NCBI GenBank assembly: GCA_026396065.1
Contig: JAPLXO010000006.1
Location: forward strand, 96,428-134,675
Origin: Candidatus Nomurabacteria bacterium
GTDB lineage: Bacteria > Patescibacteriota > Minisyncoccia > Phycocordibacterales > UBA9973
Length of the DNA stretch: 38,248 nt
Reading direction: 5' to 3'
Shown here: piece after piece, positions 1-6,134 of the stretch
Numbering within the stretch: the first letter of the stretch is position 1
Layout of the letters: the number at the start of each line of letters is the position of its first letter
Position numbers and translations under genes: made by a program
Notes under the pieces: generated by a model
Told to the model about the DNA's origin: nothing
Database searches by the model: none
The model's input: the letters and a program-made list of their open reading frames with translations, nothing else

Positions 1-141
1 AAAAATGATGTGGTGTGCAGAAATGCAAATGCGGAACGCGAGCGAAATTTTGCGAAATACTGGGGGTTTGGGGGAAAGTATTTCGCAAAATTCGCTTCGC
101 GTGCTTCCTGATTTTTTGGCGGGATTTTGGCGGGGCGGGCA
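1..141. repeat. Left copy of perfect 141-bp inverted repeat (may extend beyond window)
   Basis: Compared base by base, positions 1-141 are the exact reverse complement of 2558-2698, with no mismatch or gap. The match stops at 142 on the inner side. The outer side cannot be tested because the window begins here. Inside the copy, about 37-61 pairs with 77-101 to form a long hairpin with two single-base bulges and a G-rich loop (GGGGGTTTGGGGG). Perfect identity suggests recent duplication or mobilisation, or maintenance by recombination. Together the copies flank a three-gene cassette. Confidence 0.93.
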
Positions 142-157
142 ACTGGAAAAAATACTC

Positions 158-180
158 ATAAAATGATAAAATCATTTTAT
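158..180. promoter_or_regulatory. Perfect palindrome abutting the first cassette gene start
   Basis: ATAAAATGAT and ATCATTTTAT form a perfect 10-bp inverted repeat around an AAA loop, ending at the base before the ATG at 181. It could be a dimeric repressor operator or an mRNA hairpin controlling initiation. It also contains TAAAAT hexamers that could serve as a -10. It leaves no room for a Shine-Dalgarno sequence. If translation began at the in-frame ATG at 163, the palindrome would be coding. Confidence 0.5.
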
Positions 181-930
181 ATGAAAAAGATTGTTGCAAT
201 CGGTGGAGGTGAAATTGGAAGACCTGGTTTTCCTATTGAAACTACAAAAATTGATAAGGAGATTATCAAACTTACAAACAAGAAAAATCCTATTTTGCTT
301 TTTATACCTACCGCATGCGGAGATTCAGAAGGATATTTTGCAACTGTTGAAAAATATTTTGGTAAAAAATTAGGATGCAAAACAGATGTTTTGTATCTTA
401 CGAAAGCGAAGCTTTCTAAAGAACAAATACGAAGTAAAATTTTGTCTGCTGATATTGTTTATGTTGGTGGCGGAAATACTTTCAAAATGATTAAAATTTG
501 GAAGAAATTTGGCGTAGACAAAATTTTACAAGAAGCCCACGAAAAAGGAATAGTGCTTTCTGGGTTAAGTGCGGGAGCAATTTGTTGGTTTAAGTATGGA
601 AACTCTGATTCTCGTAAAATGAAAAATCAAAAAGCTCCTTTGATAAAAGTTTCGGGGTTAAATTTTATTCCTGCTCTTTTGTGTCCACATTATGATTTTG
701 AAAAGGACAGAAAACCTGATTTGAAAAAAATGATGAGTAAAACTTCTGGCGTAGCGTTAGCACTTGATAATTGTTGTGCTATCGAAATTATAGATGAAAC
801 CTACAAAATCATTTTTTCAAAAGATTCTGCAAATGCTTATAAGGTTTTTTGGGCAAAAGGAAAGTATTACCAAACTTTGATTCCGAAAGAAAAAAAGTTT
901 TTACCATTATCTGATTTGCTGAAAAAATAA
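181..930 (+). CDS. Peptidase S51 / class I glutamine amidotransferase-like protein (PepE-like)
   Basis: Resembles peptidase family S51 (alpha-aspartyl dipeptidase PepE, cyanophycinase), which hydrolyses Asp-containing dipeptides or related isopeptides with a nucleophilic Ser. The start at 181 gives 249 aa beginning MKKIVAIGGGE, the usual first beta strand of the family. The longer ORF start at 127 lies in the inverted repeat and is unlikely; an ATG at 163 is possible. Family signatures are YVGGGNTF and the nucleophile elbow GLSAGAICW. It is the first of three tandem genes between the repeats, 4 nt before the next. The substrate is unknown: such proteins are common accessory genes in CPR genomes and may not be true PepE. 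A second S51-like domain two genes downstream looks divergent from this one. Confidence 0.82.
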   Translation: MKKIVAIGGGEIGRPGFPIETTKIDKEIIKLTNKKNPILLFIPTACGDSEGYFATVEKYFGKKLGCKTDVLYLTKAKLSKEQIRSKILSADIVYVGGGNTFKMIKIWKKFGVDKILQEAHEKGIVLSGLSAGAICWFKYGNSDSRKMKNQKAPLIKVSGLNFIPALLCPHYDFEKDRKPDLKKMMSKTSGVALALDNCCAIEIIDETYKIIFSKDSANAYKVFWAKGKYYQTLIPKEKKFLPLSDLLKK

Positions 931-934
931 TTTT

Positions 935-1435
935 ATGACACAAAAAGATGTTATTGATCTGTATAAAGAGCTAGAAAATGCTGGAATTAAAATTTGGATA
1001 GATGGTGGTTTTTGTGTTGATGCATTATTAGAAAAACAGTTGCGACCTCATAATGATTTAGATATTGCAATCCAGTGGAAAGATGTTTCAAAATTACGAG
1101 AAATTTTAGAAAAACAAAGATATAGGCAAATAAGAGAAGATAGTAAATGGAATTTTGTTTTGGGTGATGAAAATGGACATGAAATTGATGTTCACGCCTT
1201 TGTTTATAATGAAAATGGAAAAATCGTAGACGGAATTATGTATCCTGCCGAATCTCTTAGTGGTAATGGTGTTATAGAAGGTCAATCAGTAAATTGTATA
1301 TCGCCTAAATTTATGGTTGAATTTCTTGCTCCTTGGATTAGTAAATGGCCAGATAAATATTTGCCCGCAATATCTATGTTGTGTGAGAAATTCAAAATAG
1401 AATTACCAAAAGAATATATAGAATACAAAAAATAA
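935..1435 (+). CDS. Nucleotidyltransferase of the LinA/AadB (drug nucleotidyltransferase) type
   Basis: A 166-aa protein with the nucleotidyltransferase fold typical of lincosamide (LnuA/LinA) and aminoglycoside (AadB) nucleotidyltransferases. The N-terminal helix is followed by WIDGGFCVDALL, then the acidic metal-binding pair in HNDLDIAI, and later a third acidic site in HEIDVHAF. These enzymes move an AMP group from ATP to a hydroxyl of a small molecule. Activity on a drug is not established here, and the acceptor could be a cell metabolite. The gene sits 4 nt after the first S51 gene and 4 nt before the fusion gene. Both junctions share the same 17-base sequence around stop and start. No ribosome binding site is visible. 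Confidence 0.75.
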   Translation: MTQKDVIDLYKELENAGIKIWIDGGFCVDALLEKQLRPHNDLDIAIQWKDVSKLREILEKQRYRQIREDSKWNFVLGDENGHEIDVHAFVYNENGKIVDGIMYPAESLSGNGVIEGQSVNCISPKFMVEFLAPWISKWPDKYLPAISMLCEKFKIELPKEYIEYKK

Positions 1436-1439
1436 TTTT

Positions 1440-2465
1440 ATGAAACTATTTCTCACATCATCAGGATTAAGTGACACAAACGAGAAAGATTTTCTCGACC
1501 TTTTAGGGCGAGAACCCAAAGGTCTTCGCGTGGCTTTCATCCCTACTGCAATGAATCAAGAACCCGAAGAAGTGAGACAAAAATATATCCCTGTGGATGT
1601 TGCGGATTTGGGAAATCTTGGAATGAAAGTTGATTTTATAGATCTTGAAAAATTAACTGAAGAAAATATACTTTCAACATTTATGCCTTATGATGTCATT
1701 TATGTTTATGGTGGAAATACTTTTTACCTAATGAAGTATGCAAATCAATCAGGTTTTACAAAGCATATTTTTGAAATCATAAAAGACAAAATATATTTTG
1801 GAGTTAGTGCCGGAAGTGTTATTGCTGGAGAAGATATTGAAATTGCGGGTTGGGAAAATGGAGACCCGAATAGTATTGGACTTTCAGATATGAAAGGATT
1901 ATCACTTTTTCCTTTTTCTGTTCTTCCACATTGGAATGGAGAAATTCCGAAAGAAGCAGAAGCATACAGACACAAAATCCGATATATCAAAGACGGCGAA
2001 GCCGTCATGATAAAACACGATAACTCTCTAGTGGAAGAATTGAAATCTATTTTGTCCCAAAATACAGACAAGCGAATTAGCGTTATTGGTACAACTTGTA
2101 CAGGCAAAAGCACCTTACTAAAAGAAATATCTGAGGGTGTCGAAATGAAAGAAATTTCACCAGTACTTACGGATGAAGAAAGAGCTTTTGTTAATCAATC
2201 ACCATGGACTCCAGATATTGGAGAAAAAATGATTGAGATTAAAGGAGAAAAAGCAAAACTCGAAATTGGAAAACCAGTTTTCGGCACAGTGATTGCTAAA
2301 AATACTGACTTGATAATTTATCTAAAAATAGAAGATGAAATTTTAAGAAAGAGAGTTAATTTTAGAAATGGAAATTTTGATGATGCAAAAGCAATGCAAG
2401 AATGGATTGAGAAAAAAGTTGTTGATTCAAAATTACCAACGGTAATTTTGAATATTAGGGAGTAG
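1440..2465 (+). CDS. Fusion: S51 peptidase-like domain plus P-loop (kinase-like) domain
   Basis: A 341-aa protein in two parts. Residues 1-195 are S51-like, with YVYGGNTFYLM and the Ser elbow FGVSAGSVIAGE, and an HWNG segment near the end. Residues from about 214 hold a P-loop, SVIGTTCTGKST, followed by about 120 residues resembling a small nucleoside or adenylate kinase-like NTPase (charged LKIEDEILRKRVNFR stretch), although no specific family was recognised. The coding sequence for the linker carries a GC-rich hairpin, GACGGC-GAA-GCCGTC, at about 1993-2007. The fusion is unusual. The protein might couple NTP-dependent modification to peptide or isopeptide cleavage, but that is inference. 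An alternative is a recent in-frame joining of two cassette genes. Confidence 0.72.
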   Translation: MKLFLTSSGLSDTNEKDFLDLLGREPKGLRVAFIPTAMNQEPEEVRQKYIPVDVADLGNLGMKVDFIDLEKLTEENILSTFMPYDVIYVYGGNTFYLMKYANQSGFTKHIFEIIKDKIYFGVSAGSVIAGEDIEIAGWENGDPNSIGLSDMKGLSLFPFSVLPHWNGEIPKEAEAYRHKIRYIKDGEAVMIKHDNSLVEELKSILSQNTDKRISVIGTTCTGKSTLLKEISEGVEMKEISPVLTDEERAFVNQSPWTPDIGEKMIEIKGEKAKLEIGKPVFGTVIAKNTDLIIYLKIEDEILRKRVNFRNGNFDDAKAMQEWIEKKVVDSKLPTVILNIRE

Positions 2466-2512
2466 GGTTTTGTGCGCGAACGGGGGGGGTCAAGCACAAT
2501 ACAAATTTTGTA

Positions 2513-2529
2513 TCTCGGCTTTGCCGAGA
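2513..2529. terminator. GC-rich hairpin after the cassette genes (possible weak terminator)
   Basis: TCTCGGC-TTT-GCCGAGA is a perfect 7-bp hairpin with a 3-nt loop, 48 bp after the fusion gene. An AT-rich stretch with T runs (TTTTTTCTTTTTT) follows about 20 bp later, so termination is possible but not textbook. Immediately before it is ATACAAA-T-TTTGTAT, another short palindrome, and a run of eight G at about 2482. The whole 2466-2884 stretch has no convincing gene; it holds this hairpin, the right inverted repeat, the three-armed structure and a probable terminator. Confidence 0.4.
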
Positions 2530-2557
2530 ATTCAATATTATGTTTTTTCTTTTTTAA

Positions 2558-2698
2558 TGCCCGCCCCGCCAAAATCCCGCCAAAAAATCAGGAAGCACGC
2601 GAAGCGAATTTTGCGAAATACTTTCCCCCAAACCCCCAGTATTTCGCAAAATTTCGCTCGCGTTCCGCATTTGCATTTCTGCACACCACATCATTTTT
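2558..2698. repeat. Right copy of perfect 141-bp inverted repeat
   Basis: Exact reverse complement of 1-141. It contains the same long bulged hairpin, here with loop CCCCCAAACCCCC read on the plus strand. The ORFs the track shows through it on both strands (about 2470-2861 plus, 2554-2826 minus) follow from its base composition and have no recognisable protein. The repeat ends one base before the three-armed structure at 2700. Confidence 0.93.
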
Positions 2699-2699
2699 C

Positions 2700-2765
2700 T
2701 TCCCCGCACTTCTGCTTCAGCAGAAGCTCTGTGCTTCGCACAGAGGCGCTTCAGCGCGCGGGGAA
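2700..2765. other. Three-armed cloverleaf-like inverted-repeat structure
   Basis: A 66-nt stretch can pair almost completely. An outer 8-bp stem (TTCCCCGC with GCGGGGAA) encloses three adjacent hairpins: CTTCTGC-TTCA-GCAGAAG (2709-2726), CTCTGTGC-TTC-GCACAGAG (2727-2745) and GCGC-TTCA-GCGC (2746-2757). Only base 2708 is unpaired at the junction. It lacks tRNA features such as a T-loop GTTCRA, so it is not a tRNA. It could be a recombination or replication signal at the edge of the element, or a structured RNA. Confidence 0.7.
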
Positions 2766-2830
2766 CGCTTGTGGATATTCTCACGAATTTTTGATAAAGT
2801 AAGTTCGAGCGGAATCGTAAAACCACTCAT

Positions 2831-2863
2831 TATAAAAAATATAGGTTATGTCAAAGCATAACT
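2831..2863 (-). terminator. Probable terminator of the GT2/thioredoxin-like operon
   Basis: On the minus strand, GTTATG-CTTTGA-CATAAC forms a 6-bp hairpin, followed by CTATATTTTTTAT. It lies about 22 bp downstream of the stop of the thioredoxin-like gene. The stem is short, so strength is uncertain. Confidence 0.4.
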
Positions 2864-2884
2864 AAAGAGAGTCATTTGTTGAAA

Positions 2885-3580
2885 TTATTTTTTAACTTTA
2901 GTAGTATCTTTTGGTAAAAGCTTGATGATATTTGGATATAATTTTTCTATATTTTCTACTGTTTTAAAACCAGTAGATTTATTTTCATCTATTACAAGGG
3001 CTGGTAACTCAGTATCATTAATTTTATATATTCTCAAAAGTGCTCGAAGGGCTGAAAGATCAATATTATAATCAAAAGAGTAAACTCGTAAATCTGGATA
3101 TTTCTTACGAAGTTCAGTCAAAACAAAACCTTGTTTTGTACACTCTGTACAGTTTTCAGCTGTCGTATAAAAATACAATATAGGTATTCTCTTATTTCCA
3201 CAACGATTATTAATTTTTTTTGTTAAAATATAATCTTTGATTTCAAGAATTGTATAATATCTTTTCAATTCAGTTGCCGCCATATTATCTTTAAAATTAT
3301 TTTCACTATATTCTATCTTTGCTGCCATGTCTGAAAGTTCAGCAGAAAGGTTTTCGGAGCCATCATCTTGCTGACAAGAAAGCTCAGAAAGCAAAGAAAA
3401 TTGCGTTTCGGAAGAGAGAATATCTGTAGCTAATTTATCTTGTATGGCTCGCATCGTGTCTACTTTTTTGTTTGTAAAAAAACTAGATAGACCACCAGCC
3501 ACAGCAAAAAGACCAAGAGTAATTACAAATACTATTATATATTTAACCCAATCATTTTTTTTTATATTATTATTTTCCAT
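2885..3580 (-). CDS. Membrane-anchored thioredoxin-fold protein with CTEC motif
   Basis: A 231-aa protein with one N-terminal membrane segment (about 13-34), then an extracytoplasmic part of about 95 residues rich in charged helix, then a thioredoxin-like domain. The domain has a beta strand PILYFYTT followed by AENCTECTKQG, giving a C-x-x-C at residues 144 and 147. A likely cis-Pro region is ELPALVIDE. It probably acts as a thiol-disulfide exchange protein outside the membrane, although CTEC is not a standard DsbA or thioredoxin active site, and binding or structural roles are possible. It follows the glycosyltransferase gene by 3 nt in the same operon, suggesting a joint envelope function. 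Confidence 0.65.
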   Translation of the reverse strand: MENNNIKKNDWVKYIIVFVITLGLFAVAGGLSSFFTNKKVDTMRAIQDKLATDILSSETQFSLLSELSCQQDDGSENLSAELSDMAAKIEYSENNFKDNMAATELKRYYTILEIKDYILTKKINNRCGNKRIPILYFYTTAENCTECTKQGFVLTELRKKYPDLRVYSFDYNIDLSALRALLRIYKINDTELPALVIDENKSTGFKTVENIEKLYPNIIKLLPKDTTKVKK

Positions 3581-3583
3581 AAA

Positions 3584-4861
3584 TTAAATTTTTTTATTTA
3601 TTAAAAAATCACGTTCAACCGTCCAACTAGCCTCTCTTGAAGTTATAGCATTCCACACCGCTTTCATAAGCCATATTGGAGCAATAAACGTGTAGATAAT
3701 AATGAAAACTGGTATATCCCACCAAGTATACTTCTTTCTACCGTGTATCATGCTTCGTCCGTAAAGCAAACCTATTATTACTAAAATATACAATATAATA
3801 GATACAAACACAAAAGTTCTAGTATTTAAAGCAAAAAAACTGAAAGAAAAATGATCTCCAAAAATATGAAAACCAACGGCTTGGCTTTGTAAAACTTTAC
3901 GTGCTATATGTTGATACATTTGAGAAAAAGCAAAAAATAAAATAAAAATAGTTCCGACAACAGAAATAAAACCGGAAGGTAAAGTAAAAATCCCTATAGT
4001 TCCATATTTTGGTTTAAAAAATAACTCACGGTAATCTAGAGCATTTCTTATGAATCCATAAATCCAACGTACACGTTGACGATAAAGTTTTGGTACACTA
4101 TTGGGACTATTTGTATAAACATAAGCGTCAGGGGCATGATCAATCTTCAAACCATTTTTCTGCATACGAAGTGCTATTTCTTGATCTTCAGTATGATGAG
4201 CTTTTGTATAGACACCGATTTGCTCAAAAACTTCTTTACGAAAAATAGAAAAAGGTCCTGGGGTCACATGAATACCACCCAAAAAAGCTAGCATTTTCTT
4301 ATTATAATGAGCCATATCATATTCAGCACGTTGAGCATATTGAATAAGTTTTTTAGGATTATTTACCACAATACTAGGAGCTACAGCCATTGTGATAGGA
4401 TTGGAAAAATAAGTCATAATCCTTTTCAAAGCTTCTGGGTGGACAGTAGAATCAGCATCAAGGCAACCAACAAACTCTGTACTAATATTTTCAAGACCCT
4501 TATTTAGTGCATTATGCTTACCTATTTTTGTTTCTTGAAAAATTTTAATTTGAGGATTTTCTATATAATTTTGTAAAACATCCCAAGTACCGTCCTTAGA
4601 AGCATTATCTACAACAATAATATTTAGCTTATCTTTTGGATAATTTAATGCTGATAAAGAATTAATAGTACTACCTACTGTATTTTCCTCATTATAACAA
4701 GGGACAATAATAGTAACAGATGGATAATGATCTAATTCAATATCTTCCTTTCTAATAACTATCTTTTTTCTATTTTCAAAAAATGTTACAAGGAAAAAAA
4801 CCTGTACGTAAATCGCCAAAAAACTCAAAGTATAGAAGATAATATTTAAAATAGAATTCAT
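3584..4861 (-). CDS. Membrane glycosyltransferase family 2 (PgaC/BcsA-like)
   Basis: A 425-aa processive-type GT2 enzyme that transfers sugars from nucleotide-sugar donors in building an extracellular polysaccharide or surface glycan. One membrane segment lies at about 4-26. The catalytic domain begins at SVTIIVPCYNEE (about 49-60). The donor/metal motif is LDADS (134-138), the catalytic base is in HHTEDQE (222-228), and the Q-x-x-R-W motif is QRVRW (262-266). Three further hydrophobic segments follow at about 295-405. This layout matches poly-N-acetylglucosamine synthase-like enzymes, but the sugar cannot be told from sequence. AAGG lies 7 nt before the start and TATAAA just upstream. The thioredoxin-fold gene follows. 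Confidence 0.85.
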   Translation of the reverse strand: MNSILNIIFYTLSFLAIYVQVFFLVTFFENRKKIVIRKEDIELDHYPSVTIIVPCYNEENTVGSTINSLSALNYPKDKLNIIVVDNASKDGTWDVLQNYIENPQIKIFQETKIGKHNALNKGLENISTEFVGCLDADSTVHPEALKRIMTYFSNPITMAVAPSIVVNNPKKLIQYAQRAEYDMAHYNKKMLAFLGGIHVTPGPFSIFRKEVFEQIGVYTKAHHTEDQEIALRMQKNGLKIDHAPDAYVYTNSPNSVPKLYRQRVRWIYGFIRNALDYRELFFKPKYGTIGIFTLPSGFISVVGTIFILFFAFSQMYQHIARKVLQSQAVGFHIFGDHFSFSFFALNTRTFVFVSIILYILVIIGLLYGRSMIHGRKKYTWWDIPVFIIIYTFIAPIWLMKAVWNAITSREASWTVERDFLINKKI

Positions 4862-4894
4862 AAATAACCTTTATATTCTAACATAGAATAGGTT

Positions 4895-4935
4895 AAAAAG
4901 CAAAAAATCTCACAATGTGAGATTTTTTGCTTTTT
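4895..4935. terminator. Bidirectional terminator between the DUF378 and GT2 genes
   Basis: AAAAAGCAAAAAATCTCACA pairs with TGTGAGATTTTTTGCTTTTT, a 20-bp perfect stem with A/T arms on both sides, so it can work in either direction. Its main job should be to end transcription of the DUF378 gene before the glycosyltransferase unit. Confidence 0.85.
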
Positions 4936-4953
4936 AAAAATTTCTTAATAAAA

Positions 4954-5232
4954 TTACATGTTTCCTTCCATTTTTTGAGGACCAGAACTACATGTAGCAC
5001 AAGCCTCTGTACACTTTTTACACTTACATCCAAAAATCATAATAACTGCTGAAACACCTACAAGAAGATATATTATAGCTTCTAAAGTTGGCATTGTACC
5101 TAAAATCATATTTACAATATTCCAACTAGTTTTACCCATAAGCATACCCAGACCTACAAGACCCCAATTAATTCCACCAATGATTACTAAAACTTTTGCT
5201 ATCATTGAAGGAGTACATTTTCCTTTACACAT
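4954..5232 (-). CDS. DUF378 (YuzA-like) small membrane protein with Cys-rich tail
   Basis: A 92-aa protein matching the DUF378 family. The first helix is IAKVLVIIGGINWGLVGLG, the second is a shorter NIVNMILG segment, and the last is EAIIYLLVGVSAVIMIF. The function of DUF378 is unknown; members are two- or three-helix inner membrane proteins. Cysteines occur on both sides: MCKGKC at the N-terminus and CKCKKC, then C-x-x-C, at the C-terminus. These could bind a metal or form disulfides with the neighbouring thioredoxin-fold proteins, which is inference. It is a single gene with its own terminator and is divergent from the DsbA-like gene. Confidence 0.8.
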   Translation of the reverse strand: MCKGKCTPSMIAKVLVIIGGINWGLVGLGMLMGKTSWNIVNMILGTMPTLEAIIYLLVGVSAVIMIFGCKCKKCTEACATCSSGPQKMEGNM

Positions 5233-5346
5233 AAATTTATTCTTTTTATTAATTAATAATGACCTTTATAATAAGTTTATTATAACATGATAAAAAAATA
5301 TGCTATACTCGTAAGTGTATAACTTTAATATTTAACCAAAAATTAT

Positions 5347-6081
5347 ATGGATAATGATCAAGAAGTAACAGAAGTTAAAAATAATCTTAAAAACTATAAA
5401 AAAATAGATATTGGTATGGCAATAATAGTAGCTGGGGCTTTAATTGCTGGGTCTATTTTAATATCTCTTTCATGGTTTATACCAGAAAAAACTGAACCTA
5501 ATCTAGGTGACCCATCTTTAACGGCTATAAAAATGGCACCTGTAACAGAAAAAGATCACTTTTTTGGTAATTTAAAGTCATCAATAGCTATTGTTGAATA
5601 TTCTGATACAGAATGTCCTTTTTGTAAGGAATTTCATAAAACAATGCACAAAGTAATGGAAAAATATGGTGATGATGTTGTATGGATTTATAGAATATTT
5701 CCTCTTGATAATATTCATCCTAAATCTAGACACGAGGCACAAGCGGTACTTTGCGCAAATGAACTCAAAGGAAATATAGATGGTTTTTGGAAATATATAG
5801 ATAAATTATTTGAAATCACACCATCAAATAATGGTCTAGATGAAAATCTACTTCCTCAAATTGCAAAAGATTTAGGTTTTGATGAAATTGCATTTAATAC
5901 TTGCCTAGAGAGTGATAGATATCAAAAAGAAATAGAAAAAAGTTTTGAGGAAGGACAAAAAGTTGGTTTTGATGGTACACCATTTAGTGCAATCTTAAAA
6001 GACGGCAAAATAGTGGATGTAATTCGAGGGGCTGCTTCATCTGATGTAATATCTGCAAAAATAGATGTATTATTGAAATAA
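5347..6081 (+). CDS. Membrane-anchored DsbA-family thiol oxidoreductase
   Basis: A 244-aa protein with a short cytoplasmic tail, one membrane helix (about 22-44) and an extracytoplasmic DsbA-type thioredoxin domain. The active site is TECPFCKEFH, with Cys at 90 and 93. The helical insertion follows (about 125-190), and the cis-Pro loop is FDGTPFSAIL. This layout matches the DsbA-like proteins (Pfam Thioredoxin_4) that make or shuffle disulfides in secreted proteins. The electron acceptor is unknown; no DsbB or VKOR gene is in the window. A TATACT hexamer about 40 bp upstream is a candidate -10. No Shine-Dalgarno sequence is seen. It ends in a strong terminator shared with rpoD. Confidence 0.88.
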   Translation: MDNDQEVTEVKNNLKNYKKIDIGMAIIVAGALIAGSILISLSWFIPEKTEPNLGDPSLTAIKMAPVTEKDHFFGNLKSSIAIVEYSDTECPFCKEFHKTMHKVMEKYGDDVVWIYRIFPLDNIHPKSRHEAQAVLCANELKGNIDGFWKYIDKLFEITPSNNGLDENLLPQIAKDLGFDEIAFNTCLESDRYQKEIEKSFEEGQKVGFDGTPFSAILKDGKIVDVIRGAASSDVISAKIDVLLK

Positions 6082-6131
6082 AAAGATAAGATAAAAAATC
6101 CCCTTTATGGGGATTTTTTATCTTATCTTTT
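6081..6131. terminator. Bidirectional terminator between the DsbA-like gene and rpoD
   Basis: AAAAGATAAGATAAAAAATCCCC pairs exactly with GGGGATTTTTTATCTTATCTTTT around a TTTAT loop. The 23-bp stem has T-rich arms on both strands and lies between two converging stops, so it should end both units. Confidence 0.9.
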
Positions 6132-6134
6132 TTC

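Noticed and set aside
1-141. Integron attC site
   Set aside because: Bulged hairpin is suggestive, but no GTTRRRY/RYYYAAC core pair and no integrase; the two copies are inverted rather than direct.
2700-2765. tRNA gene
   Set aside because: Cloverleaf-like shape only; no T-loop GTTCRA, no proper D-loop, and the arms abut with 2-4 nt loops.
2470-2861. Overlapping ORFs of 84-129 aa on both strands over the right repeat
   Set aside because: They read through the inverted repeat and hairpins, have odd composition and no recognisable domain.
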